NCBI GenBank assembly: GCA_023264765.1
Contig: JAHFVC010000009.1
Coordinates: 1-43,971 of the forward strand
Origin: Mycobacterium sp.
GTDB taxonomy: Bacteria; Actinomycetota; Actinomycetes; Mycobacteriales; Mycobacteriaceae
Direction: 5' to 3'
Length of the DNA stretch: 43,971 nucleotides
Shown here: positions 23,164-32,258 of the stretch, piece after piece
How positions within the stretch are numbered: position 1 is the stretch's first letter
Layout: each line of letters begins with the position of its first letter
Made by a program: the position numbers and the translations under genes
Notes under the pieces: generated by a model
Told to the model about the DNA's origin: nothing
Databases searched by the model: none
What the model saw: the letters and a program-made list of their open reading frames with translations, nothing else

Positions 23164-24117
23164 ATGACCCGGCACTCTCAGGCTGAGATGGTCGAACTCG
23201 AAACTGTCGAACTGCTCCACGGACAAGCAGCCCCTGATGACGTCGGCTTCACGCTTCAAGGCGTCTCAGGAAAAGACGGTGCCGCCTTCGCGCTCGCAGA
23301 TGATCAGGTCTCCGAGTACAAGTTGAGCGCTGACTCCATAGCTCAAGCCGACGTACCTTCCGGAATCTATTACCACTTCCGGTGGATCAGTCACCTCGTG
23401 TATCCAGGTGTGCCCAGAAGCGTGTATCTCTACGTGCCGCGCGGCGGCGAGCAAGCTGAATCCGTCAACCTGCTCGTATGCCAAGATGGCCGCTACTATG
23501 TTGGGCCACAGCTTCAGGCGACCACCGTGCTGGACAACCTCGTGCATAAGGGCGAGATTCCGATGACGGTCGGCCTGTTCGTCTGCCCCGGCGAGAGTGG
23601 CCCGGGCTACCCCATCTTCGGTGGCAACCACAACCGCAGCGTCGAATATGACGAGGTCAACGGCGATTACGCTCGATTCCTAGTTGAGGAGCTGTTTCCT
23701 GTCGTTCGTAGAAAAGTGCGGCTCACGCACGACCCACGGGGTCGCGTAATTTGCGGTATCAGTTCCGGCGGTGCCTGCGCGATGACAGCGGCATACCACC
23801 GACCGCAAGACTTCGGCAACGTCATCTCACACTGCGGCAGCTTCATCAACATCCGCGGAGCCCACCAACTCCCCACAATGTTCCGGCAGACTCCGCGCAA
23901 ACCAATCAGAATCTGGCACCAAACAGGGGCACGCGATGTCGACATGATTTTCGGCAGCATCCCCATCGCCAACGCTGACATGGATGCTTCCCTCAAGTAC
24001 CGCCGCTACGACTCTCAGTTCGTGTACGGCAGCGGCGGGCACAGCCTCCGTCACGGAGGAGCGGTGTTCCCCGAGACCCTCCGATGGATCTTCCGAGACC
24101 AAGTTGACGACAGATAG
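23164..24117 (+). CDS. Esterase D / enterochelin-esterase-like alpha/beta hydrolase
   Basis: This 317-residue hydrolase fits the putative esterase family (PF00756-like, with Fes and antigen-85-like members). Motifs are YLYVPRGGEQAESVNLLVCQDG, RSVEYDEVNGDYARFLVEELFPVVRRKVRLTHDPRGRVICGISSGGACAMTAAYHRPQDFGNVISHCGSF (nucleophile Ser in GISSGG), a possible acid residue in GARDVDMIFG, and the likely catalytic His in GSGGHSLRHG. There is no signal peptide, so it is predicted to be cytoplasmic. The N-terminal 60 residues may be an Ig-like lid as in Fes proteins. It stands alone after two hairpins. The substrate is unknown; a sugar or siderophore ester is possible. Confidence 0.8.
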   Translation: MTRHSQAEMVELETVELLHGQAAPDDVGFTLQGVSGKDGAAFALADDQVSEYKLSADSIAQADVPSGIYYHFRWISHLVYPGVPRSVYLYVPRGGEQAESVNLLVCQDGRYYVGPQLQATTVLDNLVHKGEIPMTVGLFVCPGESGPGYPIFGGNHNRSVEYDEVNGDYARFLVEELFPVVRRKVRLTHDPRGRVICGISSGGACAMTAAYHRPQDFGNVISHCGSFINIRGAHQLPTMFRQTPRKPIRIWHQTGARDVDMIFGSIPIANADMDASLKYRRYDSQFVYGSGGHSLRHGGAVFPETLRWIFRDQVDDR

Positions 24118-24126
24118 GGGCTATCT
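24112..24126. terminator. Weak hairpin at the esterase stop
   Basis: AGATAG-GGG-CTATCT is a 6-bp stem that contains the stop codon TAG (24115-24117). It may end transcription or mark the edge of the adjoining IS256-type remnant. Confidence 0.3.
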
Positions 24127-24153
24127 CGCGAACGGTGTTTCCGGCGGCTTTCA

Positions 24154-25140
24154 TCAGTAGGTTTCGGCTGCCGGGAATCCGTCGGCGAAGGTGATAGCGA
24201 ACGCATTAACGGCAGGTCTCCACCACATCGTCCATCGAGCCGTGCCGGCACCGGTCCGGTCCAGTGATCGGGTGACCAGATAGAGGCACTTGAGTGCTGC
24301 CTGCTCGGAGGGGAAGTGGCCGCGGGCCTTGATCGCGCGGCGGTAGCGGGCGTTGAGCGACTCGATGGCATTGGTGCTACAGATGACACGGCGGATCTCC
24401 ACGTCGTAGTCCAGGAACGGGATGAACTCCGCCCAGGCGCTGTCCCACCGGCGGATCACCGCCGGGTAGCGTTGCCCCCATTTCTAGACCAGATCGCCGA
24501 ACGCTGCGCGGGGTGCGGTCGCGTTGACTGCGGTGTAGATCGGTTTCACATCGAGCTTGATCTCATCCCAGTACTTTCGGGACGTGAGGCGAAAGATGTT
24601 GTGCAGCAGGAGAATGCTGCATGTTTGCACGATCGCCCGCGGCCACACGTTGCCCACCGCCTCGGGCATTCCCTTCAGCCCATTGCAGACGACGAAGAAG
24701 GTGTCCTTAACGTCGCGGTTGCGCAGATCGGTGAGCACGCATCCAGAACTTGGCGACCTCTCCACCGGTGCCGGCCCACAAGCCGAGGATGTCGCGTTCC
24801 CCGGCCGGGGTGACCCCGATGGCCACGTAGAACGGCCGGTTGGCGACCTGGCCGTCGCGGACCAACACCGGAGATCGCGTCGATGAAGATCGCGGCGTAG
24901 GTCTCATCCACAGGCCGCACCGACCAGTCGTTCATTTCCTCGATGACCTTGTCGGTGATGCGGCTGATCGCTTCCCCGGAGACAGACGCCCCGTAGATCT
25001 CAGCGAAATACCCTGAAATCTCCCCAGCGGCAGGTCCTTTGGCGTACAACGACAAGACCACCTCATCGACCCCGGACATCGGCGTTGACCTCCCGGATAA
25101 TCGGGTCCCACCGTGATCTCCAGCGATTTTGGCGCCGCAG
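24154..25140 (-). pseudogene. IS256-family (Mutator-type) transposase, frameshifted and 5'-truncated
   Basis: Several minus frames join into an IS256 transposase: SGVDEVVLSLYAKGPAAGEISGYFAEIYGASVSGEAISRITDKVIEEMNDWSVRPVDETYAAIFIDAI, then RDGQVANRPFYVAIGVTPAGERDILGLWAGTGGEVAKFWM. It goes on VLTDLRNRDVKDTFFVVCNGLKGMPEAVGNVWPRAIVQTC, where GLKG has N for the usual D before it. Further parts are FRLTSRKYWDEIKLDVKPIYTAVNATAPRAAFGDLV*KWGQRYPAVIRRWDSAWAEF and FLDYDVEIRRVICSTNAIESLNARYRRAI (Glu). A stop lies at about 24484, and other shifts near 24700-24900. The N-terminal third is missing beyond about 25140 and no right-hand inverted repeat is seen. Bases 25141-25486 show nothing recognisable. Confidence 0.85.
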
Positions 25141-25486
25141 CGGGCAGCTGCATCGAGTGCGCCCCGAATCCCTACGCGAGAATCCGGTGACGTTGTGGGA
25201 CAGGCCATCACCGTAGCTTCCGAGCCCAGGACGTAGAACTCGTAGCCGTCGACCACTACATGAGTGGACTTTGGCGGGCGCCACGGAGACATCCACGATG
25301 CGGACTGTTCGAGGGCCCGCTCCCGCGTCCAGACGGTCACCTGTCGTCTCGTTCATCTTGCGCCGTCTCCGCTGTGTGCCCTCATGTTGATCGATGACAA
25401 CGCGGTGCGAGCCGGCCACTGCCTCGGTCACGTTCCTCCAGACAAGAAGCAACTGATCTTGAATCTCTATGGTTGAGACTCGGCGG

Positions 25487-25660
25487 TTATTTGAGTGCAT
25501 CGGCGATGCCGGTCCAGGCGGGTTTGCGTCGGTAGTCCTCGGTCAGCGGCGTTGCGGCGCCGTAGCCGGAGAAGCTATCTGGGTAGTCGGCGATCCAGGA
25601 TCGCTTGTCGGTGAATCCCCATACGGTCAGTCCAGTGCATCGGGGCCCCCGCCGGGGCGG
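25487..25660 (-). pseudogene. GH10 endo-beta-1,4-xylanase, C-terminal remnant
   Basis: The minus strand reads PRCTGLTVWGFTDKRSWIADYPDSFSGYGAATPLTEDYRRKPAWTGIADALK followed by a stop at 25487-25489. CTGxTVWGFTDKxSW and the KPAW end are the last strand and helix of family 10 xylanases. The rest of the enzyme, including both catalytic Glu, is absent upstream. The fragment lies beside the truncated IS256 remnant, so an IS-linked deletion is likely. The plus ORF 25469-25810 is a shadow. Confidence 0.75.
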
Positions 25661-26070
25661 CTGTGCGGGATAGCTCGCGAGAGTGGTCGAGGGTGCGTTG
25701 CCGACCGAATCACCAGGAGGCGTTCAGACGCTGGGTCATGCTGCGCTGCCACGAGTGCACCACAGGACCCTAATCCGACCCACGCACTGATGCGACGACT
25801 ATGGCGGTAGTGCTGTGTCCAAGACACGACCGAGTAAGACCCTAGGACACATCTGTCTGTGCGATCTTCGGTGAGACCCGGCCATCCGCATCACCCGCCG
25901 TCTGGTCGACCCGGGTTAGCTAGCCAAGTTATTGAGATTCCTACACATGTCGACGGACGACACTCGTCGTAGCTGTATGAAAGCCGTGGCATTGGTGACC
26001 CCTCCGCCTCAGCCGAGTCTGGCCCTCACCTCGACGAACACCATAGGAACACCCCGCGGGGCGGCAACCA
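25661..26070. other. Intergenic region, no gene recognised
   Basis: About 400 bases between the xylanase remnant and the operator-rich leader of the next operon. Only short random ORFs are present in the track, and I recognise no family in any frame. Confidence 0.5.
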
Positions 26071-26073
26071 GTT

Positions 26074-26143
26074 TGTCTCACTTTCATGTCACAAATGACA
26101 TCCGCGTGCCACAAAGAATGAGACAGTGACATCTCATTTGTGA
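26074..26143. promoter_or_regulatory. Nested inverted repeats upstream of the DapB-like operon
   Basis: Three overlapping inverted repeats occur in 70 bases. ATGTCA-CAAA-TGACAT is at 26086-26101. TCACAAATGA (26089-26098) pairs with TCATTTGTGA (26134-26143). TGTCTCA (26074-26080) pairs with TGAGACA (26119-26125). All arms are perfect. A further GTCAC-CACAT-GTGAC lies at 26163-26177. The arrangement suggests cooperative binding by a dimeric repressor; no regulator gene is adjacent. Confidence 0.6.
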
Positions 26144-26182
26144 ATCGACAGTGTCGTCAGCCGTCACCACATGTGACCCGGG

Positions 26183-26212
26183 TTACACGGATGAACACCT
26201 CGGCAATAGTGT
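26183..26212 (+). promoter_or_regulatory. Candidate promoter for a leaderless transcript
   Basis: TTACAC (26183-26188) and TAGTGT (26207-26212) are separated by 18 bases. The -10-like box ends six bases before ATG 26219, so the A of the ATG would be +1. No ribosome-binding site precedes that ATG, in agreement with a leaderless mRNA, a common form in mycobacteria. Confidence 0.45.
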
Positions 26213-26218
26213 GCACCC

Positions 26219-27280
26219 ATGACATCACTCGTCCCGCCGCCGACTTCGCTCCGGGTGATCCAGTGGACCACCGGCAACATCGGCAAGCGCTCCCTGCACG
26301 CGATCATCGGCCGCGACGACATGGAACTCGTCGGCGTCTACGCCCACGGTGCCGACAAGATCGGCGTGGACGCCGCGGACCTGGCCGGCTGGCCGGAGCG
26401 GACCGGCGTCACCGCCACCAACGACATCGACGCGCTGATCGCGCTCAAGCCCGACGCCTGTTGTTACAACCCGCTGTGGCCCGACATCGACGAACTGGTC
26501 CGCCTACTGGAAGCCGGCATCAACGTATGCTCCAGCGCGGCCTGGATCACCGGCGGCAAGCAGACCCCGCAAGACCGGCATCGCATTGAGAATGCCTGTG
26601 CGGCAGGTAATTCCACTATCTTCGGCAGCGGTGCGCATCCCGGCATGACGAACATGGTCGGCATGGTGCTCTCCGGTTCCTGCGAGCGGGTCGACGAAAT
26701 CCGGATCACCGAATCGGTGGACTGCTCCACCTACGAGTCGGCGGGCACCCAATCGGCGATGGGCTTCGGCCAGGATCCCGAGACACCGGGCCTCCAAGAG
26801 AGCGTGCGCAAGGAGAGCGAGGTCTTCGCGGAGTCGGCGGCGATGATGGCCGACGCGATCGGCGCGCAACTGGACCGGCTGACCTTCGACGTCACCTTCA
26901 CCGCCGCCACCGACGACACCGACCTGGGCTTCATGCAGATCCCCAAGGGCACCGTGGGCAGCGTGTACGGCTATCACCGCGGCTGGGTGGGCGACAAGAA
27001 TGTGGTCAGCGTCGGATTCAACTGGATCATGGGCAGCCACGTGACACCGCCGAAACCCCTTGAGCACGGCCATGTCATCCAGGTGTTCGGCACCCCCAAC
27101 ATGCGCACCGTGCTGCACTGCCTACCGCCAAAGGGCTGGACCGAACCGGGCTTCATGGGGCTGGGCATGATCTACACCGCGCTGCCGGTCACGAATGCGG
27201 TACCCGCCGTCGTGGCCGCCCCGCCCGGCATCGTGACACTGAAAGACCTGCCGCCGATCACCGGCCGGTTCGCCCGGTAG
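26219..27280 (+). CDS. Dihydrodipicolinate-reductase-like NAD(P)-binding protein
   Basis: This 353-residue protein has a DapB-like Rossmann N-domain (RVIQWTTGNIGKRSLHAIIGRDDMELVGVYAHGADKIGVDAADLAG). The C-domain is of the type in 2,4-diaminopentanoate-dehydrogenase-like proteins (GSGAHPGMTNMVGMVLSGSCERVDEIRITESVDCSTYESAGTQSAMGFGQDPETPG). This family is abundant in mycobacteria within lipid, steroid or terpenoid catabolic clusters, and its reaction is generally unknown; it is not the lysine-pathway DapB. It leads a three-gene operon with a KstD-like flavoprotein (9-base gap) and an SDR. The start lies just after a probable leaderless promoter. Confidence 0.83.
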   Translation: MTSLVPPPTSLRVIQWTTGNIGKRSLHAIIGRDDMELVGVYAHGADKIGVDAADLAGWPERTGVTATNDIDALIALKPDACCYNPLWPDIDELVRLLEAGINVCSSAAWITGGKQTPQDRHRIENACAAGNSTIFGSGAHPGMTNMVGMVLSGSCERVDEIRITESVDCSTYESAGTQSAMGFGQDPETPGLQESVRKESEVFAESAAMMADAIGAQLDRLTFDVTFTAATDDTDLGFMQIPKGTVGSVYGYHRGWVGDKNVVSVGFNWIMGSHVTPPKPLEHGHVIQVFGTPNMRTVLHCLPPKGWTEPGFMGLGMIYTALPVTNAVPAVVAAPPGIVTLKDLPPITGRFAR

Positions 27281-27289
27281 GGCACCAGC

Positions 27290-28819
27290 ATGTGGGACGA
27301 GACCGTGGACGTGGTCGTCGTCGGTTCCGGCGGCGGAATCACCGGCGCCTACACCGCGGCGCGGGAGGGCCTGTCCGTGGCGCTGGTCGAGGCGACCGAC
27401 AAATTCGGTGGCACCACGGCATATTCGGGCGGCGGCGGCATGTGGTTCCCGGCCAATCCGGTGCTGGTCCGGGCCGGCACCGATGACACGATCGACGACG
27501 CCCTCGCCTATTTCCACGCCGTCGTCGGCGATCGCACACCCCGAGCGTTGCAGGACACGTTCGTCCGCGGCGGGGCACGCCTCATCGCGTACCTCGAAGA
27601 GGACGAGGCCTTCGCGTTCAAGGTGTTGCCGTGGCCCGACTACTTCGGTAGTGCCCCGTGCGCCCGGGTGGACGGCATGCGCCATATCGTCGCCAGGGCC
27701 CTGCCCGCCGAGGCACTGGGACCCTATGCCGACACGGTGCGCGGGCCGCTCGACCACGAACGCCTCGGTACGCCGGTACCCGAATACCTCACCGGCGGAA
27801 GGGCCTTGATCGGACGATTCCTTGCCGCGCTGCGCCGCTACCCACATGCGACCGTCCACCTCGACTCCCCGCTGACCGACATCGTCGCCGAGGACGGCGC
27901 GGTGACGGGAGTCGTCGTGCAACGTGGCGGGATACCCCTACGCATCGGGGCCCGTCGCGGTGTCATCCTCGCGGCGGGTGGCTTCGAGCAGAACGCCGAC
28001 ATGCGCACCGCACATGGCGTACCCGGACACCCTGTCGACACGATGGGCGCCCCGCGCAACACCGGATCCGCCCACGAAGCGGCCATCCGCATCGGCGCGG
28101 CGACCGACCTCATGGACCAGGCCTGGTGGTCACCCGGACTGACCCACCCGGACGGCCGCTCGACGTTCTCCCTGGGCATCACCCGTGGCATCCTCGTCGA
28201 CTCCGGCGGCCACCGGTTCGTCAACGAGAGCGCTCCGTATGACCGGCAGGGCCGGGTGATCATCGACCGGCTACGCACCGGTGCAATGACATTGCCGTTC
28301 TGGCTGGTGTACGACGACCGCGATCGCGATGTTCCGCCGGTGCTGTCGACCAGTGTGTCGCTGGTGAAACCGAGACAGTACCGCGACGCCGGGCTGTGGC
28401 ATACCGCCGACACCCTGGATGAACTCGCCGTTGCGATCGGCGTGCCGCCTGCCGACCTCGCCGCCACCGTGGCCCGGTTCAACGCGCTGGTCGCCGACGG
28501 GGCGGACACCGACTTCGGCCGCGGCGACGAGGCCTATGACCGCACCTTCACCGGCGGCGAGCTCCCGATGGCACCGATCGATCGGCCACCGTTCCATGCC
28601 GCCGCCTTCGGACTCTCCGACCTGGGTACCAAGGGCGGCCTGGTCACCGATACGAGCGCCCGCGTACTGAATACCGCCGGACAGCCGATCCCCGGTCTCT
28701 ACGCGGCAGGCAACACCATGGCGGCGGTCAGCGGGACCGCGTATCCCGGTGGCGGCAACCCGATCGGCGCGTCGATGTTGTTCAGCCATCTGGCCGCGCT
28801 CCACATGACCACGAGGTGA
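27290..28819 (+). CDS. KstD-like FAD-dependent dehydrogenase
   Basis: This 509-residue flavoprotein belongs to the fumarate reductase / 3-ketosteroid delta-1-dehydrogenase family. FAD binding is by VVVVGSGGGITGAYTAAREGLSVALVEATDKFGGTTAYSGGGGMWFP. A second FAD contact lies in GLYAAGNTMAAVSGTAYPGGGNPIGASMLFSHLA. The Tyr-Pro-Gly-Gly-Gly there resembles the Tyr/Gly pair that binds the 3-keto group in KstD, and FVNESAPYDRQG may supply the second Tyr. It probably dehydrogenates a ring or enone substrate in the same pathway as its neighbours; a steroid substrate is an inference. The next SDR overlaps its stop by GTGA. Confidence 0.87.
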   Translation: MWDETVDVVVVGSGGGITGAYTAAREGLSVALVEATDKFGGTTAYSGGGGMWFPANPVLVRAGTDDTIDDALAYFHAVVGDRTPRALQDTFVRGGARLIAYLEEDEAFAFKVLPWPDYFGSAPCARVDGMRHIVARALPAEALGPYADTVRGPLDHERLGTPVPEYLTGGRALIGRFLAALRRYPHATVHLDSPLTDIVAEDGAVTGVVVQRGGIPLRIGARRGVILAAGGFEQNADMRTAHGVPGHPVDTMGAPRNTGSAHEAAIRIGAATDLMDQAWWSPGLTHPDGRSTFSLGITRGILVDSGGHRFVNESAPYDRQGRVIIDRLRTGAMTLPFWLVYDDRDRDVPPVLSTSVSLVKPRQYRDAGLWHTADTLDELAVAIGVPPADLAATVARFNALVADGADTDFGRGDEAYDRTFTGGELPMAPIDRPPFHAAAFGLSDLGTKGGLVTDTSARVLNTAGQPIPGLYAAGNTMAAVSGTAYPGGGNPIGASMLFSHLAALHMTTR

Positions 28820-29631
28820 CCCAGCCCATGAGTATCCATCGCTATACCGACCGCCGAGTCCTGATCACCGGGGGCGGGTCCGGCATCGGGCAGGCCACCG
28901 TCCTGCGCATCCTCGACGAAGGTGGTCACGTGGTCGCCGCCGACGTCAGCGACGCGGGACTGAAGGACACCGTCGCGAAGGCCGCCGGTCATCTCGATCG
29001 GCTGGGCACCGTGGTGATCGACGTCGGCGACGAGGACTCCGTCCGCGCCGGCGTGGCCACCGCGATCGAGCGCCTCGGCGGGCTCGACACCCTGATCAAC
29101 GCGGCGGGCATCCTGCGTTCGGCACACTTCGCCGACACGTCGCTCGCCGACTTCGAGCAGGTGTTGCGGGTCAACCTGATCGGCACGTTCCTGGTAACCC
29201 GGGAAGCGATTCCCGCTCTGCAGCAAGGGAATGCTGCAGCCGTGGTGAATTTCAGCTCGACGTCGGCCAGCTTCGCGCATCCGTACATGGCGGCGTACGC
29301 CGCTTCCAAGGGCGGCGTGCAGGCGATGACGCACGCACTGGCATTGGAGTTCAGTCAGGCCCGAATCCGATTCAATTGCGTGCAACCCGGGTCGGTGTCG
29401 TCCGGGATGACCGACGGGGTCGGCGAGTCCAGGCAGAGCGTCGGTCCCGGACTGCCCGCGGACATGGATTTCGCGCTGCTCGGCAAGATCCGGTCCGTGC
29501 TGCCCACCGAGGACGGCGCGATGTTCGCCAAGCCCGGCGCGGTGGCCGCGGTGGTGGCGATGCTCGGTTCCCCCGAGGCCAGCTGGGTCACCGGCACCGA
29601 GGTGCGCGTCGACGGCGGCACCCACATGTAG
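28816..29631 (+). CDS. SDR-family oxidoreductase
   Basis: This is a classical SDR of about 271 residues (267 if ATG 28828 is the start). It has RRVLITGGGSGIGQATVLRIL, VVAADVSDAGLKD, TLINAAGILRSA (NAAG), Ser in VVNFSSTSASF, YAASKGGVQAM and the tail SPEASWVTGTEVRVDGGTHM. The GTG at 28816 overlaps the stop of the flavoprotein gene, consistent with coupled translation. ATG 28828 is an equal alternative. It probably handles the hydroxyl/keto step next to the KstD-like dehydrogenation. It ends 12 bases before the convergent degV stop. Confidence 0.87.
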   Translation: MTQPMSIHRYTDRRVLITGGGSGIGQATVLRILDEGGHVVAADVSDAGLKDTVAKAAGHLDRLGTVVIDVGDEDSVRAGVATAIERLGGLDTLINAAGILRSAHFADTSLADFEQVLRVNLIGTFLVTREAIPALQQGNAAAVVNFSSTSASFAHPYMAAYAASKGGVQAMTHALALEFSQARIRFNCVQPGSVSSGMTDGVGESRQSVGPGLPADMDFALLGKIRSVLPTEDGAMFAKPGAVAAVVAMLGSPEASWVTGTEVRVDGGTHM

Positions 29632-29643
29632 GTGCGCGAGCGG

Positions 29644-30480
29644 CTACTCGGCGAGGCTGACGCACGCCCCGACGGCGCCGCCGCCGACGTGCACGCCCAG
29701 CACCGGACCCATCTCGGTGACGGTCAGCGACTCGATCTGCGGCAGCCGCGCGGTCAGCGCCGCGCCGAGTTCGGCCGCGTCGTCGTGATTGTCCACGTGG
29801 TGCACGGCGATCGACGCGGAGCGCTCCCCCACCATGTCGGCAATCGAATCCACCATCGCTGAATGAGCTTTCGACACCGTCCGGATCCGCTGAGCCAGCA
29901 CCAGCCGGCCATCGACGTCCAGGCGCAGCAGCGGCTTCAAGGACAGCGCGGTGCCCAGCCAGGACACCGCGGTGCCGATCCGGCCCGATCGGCGCAGGTT
30001 GTCCAACCGGTGCACGACGATGAACACATGCCCGCGCGGGACCGCCGCCCGCGCCGCCGCCGCCACGGCGTCGAGGTCGGCGCCGGTCGCCGCGGCCCGC
30101 GCCGCGGCAAGCGCGACGAAGCCGATGCCCATGGCCGCCGATCGCGAATTCACCACGCGAACCGCGGAACCGAACTCCCTGGCGACCCCGGCCGCGGTAC
30201 TGAAGGTGCTCGACAGCGCCGCCGAGATGTGCACGGCGACAACGCCGTCACCGTCGCTGTCCAGCATCGCCTGCCGGTAGGCATCGGAGAGATCCGCCGG
30301 CGACGCACCGGAGGTGGTCACCTGGCTACGGTCCTGGATGTCATTGGGCATCGGATCGATACCGTCACGCAGATCGGTCCCACCGAGCAGCACATGCAGC
30401 GGCACCTGGCGGATGGACCAGCGCTGCAGATCCTCATCGCTCAGCCGCGCCGACGAATCGGTCACCACCTGAACCGTCAT
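29644..30480 (-). CDS. DegV family protein (fatty-acid-binding, FakB-like)
   Basis: This 278-residue DegV protein starts at ATG 30480: [48 protein letters not shown]. The fold binds a fatty acid between two domains. [19 protein letters not shown] carries the TSQPSP-like loop, and [17 protein letters not shown] and [19 protein letters not shown] are conserved. The track ORF reaches to 31098 only by reading through octT. It is last in the nadD-rsfS-gpgP-octT-degV operon and overlaps octT by four bases, the same place as Rv2417c in M. tuberculosis. It may deliver octanoate or another acyl group to its neighbour (inference). Confidence 0.9.
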   Translation of the reverse strand: MTVQVVTDSSARLSDEDLQRWSIRQVPLHVLLGGTDLRDGIDPMPNDIQDRSQVTTSGASPADLSDAYRQAMLDSDGDGVVAVHISAALSSTFSTAAGVAREFGSAVRVVNSRSAAMGIGFVALAAARAAATGADLDAVAAAARAAVPRGHVFIVVHRLDNLRRSGRIGTAVSWLGTALSLKPLLRLDVDGRLVLAQRIRTVSKAHSAMVDSIADMVGERSASIAVHHVDNHDDAAELGAALTARLPQIESLTVTEMGPVLGVHVGGGAVGACVSLAE

Positions 30481-31229
30481 GAGTCCGCGTGGGAATCCGG
30501 TTGGTAGACACCGGCCTCGGCGAGCCCTTTGAGCATCAGATCGGCGACAGCAGCGTGCGCCTCGAAGTTCCAGTGGATCCCGTCGGGGTTGCCCTGCCCG
30601 CTGAGGACGTACTCGCCCACCGCGGCCTTGAGATCGACGATCGGGACCTGTTTGGCCTCGCCCCACGCGGTGATCGCATCCGCGGTGGCGTCTCGCCAGC
30701 GATGCGAGTGCCCGTAGGTCTCGGCGATGTGTACCGACGGCACGGTCGCCACAAAGGGGATGCCGGGCCGGTTGAAATCGATGGCAGCCCGCGTCTGTTC
30801 GAGATAGTCCACACTCAGGTGCGCAGGCAGTGCGGGACGAGCGACCGGGGACAGCCGGGGCTGCAACCAGCCATAGCCGTCGCGAGCCCAGCGCCGCAGC
30901 CACGACGGGCGCACATAGCGGATGAGTTCGCGCAGTGCGGTCGGCAGCGGCGACGGCAACGAATCCATCCCGGACGTCGCGAAGATGACCGCACCGGCGC
31001 GCGGCAGCGCGGCCCAGGATCGTGGATCCTGGGTCGCCGCCCACCACACGTCGCGGCAGGTCCAGCCGATCCGGCCGATCAGTTCCAGATCCCAACAAAG
31101 TTGGTCGGCAACGAGATTGGGCCAGATACGTGGATCGTCGGACGGCAGCCCACCCGTCGGGCCGTAGTAGGACAGCGAGTCACAGAAGACCAGCAGCGTC
31201 TTTCGCCCGCCCGGGACGTCAGAGGACAT
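30477..31229 (-). CDS. octT: Diglucosylglycerate octanoyltransferase (SGNH/GDSL fold)
   Basis: This 250-residue protein matches mycobacterial OctT (Rv2418c position), which octanoylates diglucosylglycerate at an early step of methylglucose lipopolysaccharide (MGLP) synthesis. SGNH-type residues are visible: the nucleophile Ser in [12 protein letters not shown] and the Asp-His pair in [28 protein letters not shown] may carry part of the oxyanion site. The gene overlaps gpgP by 11 bases upstream and degV by four downstream. Identification relies on motif layout together with the conserved order; a general GDSL hydrolase is the alternative. Confidence 0.85.
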   Translation of the reverse strand: MSSDVPGGRKTLLVFCDSLSYYGPTGGLPSDDPRIWPNLVADQLCWDLELIGRIGWTCRDVWWAATQDPRSWAALPRAGAVIFATSGMDSLPSPLPTALRELIRYVRPSWLRRWARDGYGWLQPRLSPVARPALPAHLSVDYLEQTRAAIDFNRPGIPFVATVPSVHIAETYGHSHRWRDATADAITAWGEAKQVPIVDLKAAVGEYVLSGQGNPDGIHWNFEAHAAVADLMLKGLAEAGVYQPDSHADS

Positions 31230-31875
31230 CGTTGGCCACCTGCGCCGAGGCGTTCCACACGTCGAGGCGCCATTTGATGGCGTCGTCGACGATGTGTCCG
31301 GACAGCTGCACCCAGCTGGCGTTGCCCATCCCGCCCAGCACCGGCCAGTTGTCGACGGGCAGGGCGAGCAGGGCGGCGGTCAGCGCGGCGATCAGACCGC
31401 CGTGCGCGACCAGCACGACCGGGCGGTCCGATCCGTCGGCACCCCATTCCGGTTGGGAGTCAAGCAGTTCGGTCACCATAGGCAGGCTGCGCTCGGCGAC
31501 GTCGACACGGCTCTCCCCGCCGTGTGGGGCCCAGCGGGCATCGTCTCGCCACGCCACGCGTGCCCCGGGTGCGACGGCGTCGACCTCCAGATGCGTCAGC
31601 CCCTGCCAGTCGCCGAGATGGGTCTCGCGCAGCCGGTCGTCGATGTGGACCGGCAACCCGGAGCGGTCCCCCAGCGCGGTGGCGGTGTCAAGGGCGCGGC
31701 GCAGATCCGAGGACACGATCAGCAGCGGCTGCCGCTTGGCCAGCACCTCGGCCGCGGCGATGGCCTGCTGCCGGCCCAACTCGGTCAGGTCCGTGTCGAG
31801 CTGGCCCTGCATGCGGCTGCCGGCATTCCATTCGGTCTGCCCGTGCCGCAGCAGTACCAGCCGGCGGATGGTCAT
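31219..31875 (-). CDS. gpgP: Glucosyl-3-phosphoglycerate phosphatase
   Basis: This 218-residue histidine-phosphatase-family protein has the phospho-acceptor motif [47 protein letters not shown], and the second His in [14 protein letters not shown]. In mycobacteria GpgP (Rv2419c position) dephosphorylates glucosyl-3-phosphoglycerate to glucosylglycerate, the substrate leading toward OctT in MGLP synthesis. ATG 31875 overlaps the rsfS stop (ATGA). The longer track ORF to 32331 is read-through. The gene order supports the specific name over a generic phosphoglycerate mutase. Confidence 0.9.
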   Translation of the reverse strand: MTIRRLVLLRHGQTEWNAGSRMQGQLDTDLTELGRQQAIAAAEVLAKRQPLLIVSSDLRRALDTATALGDRSGLPVHIDDRLRETHLGDWQGLTHLEVDAVAPGARVAWRDDARWAPHGGESRVDVAERSLPMVTELLDSQPEWGADGSDRPVVLVAHGGLIAALTAALLALPVDNWPVLGGMGNASWVQLSGHIVDDAIKWRLDVWNASAQVANDVL

Positions 31876-32258
31876 GCCGAACCCTCGTCGGGTTCTACGC
31901 CGTCGAGGTCGACCGCCACCAGGGGGCAGTCCCGCCACAACCGGTCCAGCGAGTAGAACTCGCGTTCCTCGGTGTGCTGAACGTGCACCACGATGTCGAC
32001 GTAGTCGAGCAGGGTCCAGCGGCCCTCGCGGGTGCCCTCCCTGCGCGCGGGCTTGTGCCCGGCCTGCCGCATCTTCTCCTCGACCTCGTCGACGATCGCG
32101 TTGACCTGGCGCTCGTTGGACGCCGACGCGATGACGAAGAGGTCGGTGATGACCAGCTGTCCGGACACGTCGATCACGACGACGTTCTCGGCGAGCTTGG
32201 ACGCTGCCGCCCGCACTGCGACGGTGGCCGCGTCGACGGCTTCTTTGGTGGCACTCAC
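31872..32258 (-). CDS. rsfS: Ribosomal silencing factor RsfS
   Basis: This 128-residue RsfS/Iojap protein binds ribosomal protein uL14 and blocks subunit joining when nutrients are short. The family pattern is clear: [50 protein letters not shown], then [34 protein letters not shown]. It overlaps nadD upstream and gpgP downstream by four bases each, the usual nadD-rsfS pair in bacteria. Confidence 0.95.
   Translation of the reverse strand: MSATKEAVDAATVAVRAAASKLAENVVVIDVSGQLVITDLFVIASASNERQVNAIVDEVEEKMRQAGHKPARREGTREGRWTLLDYVDIVVHVQHTEEREFYSLDRLWRDCPLVAVDLDGVEPDEGSA

Noticed and set aside
24118-25500. Complete IS256 element with paired ends
   Set aside because: No right-hand inverted repeat was found and the transposase N-terminus is missing, so only a remnant is called.
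26140-26589. 149-residue plus-strand ORF
   Set aside because: It is an out-of-frame, Arg-rich shadow of the DapB-like gene.
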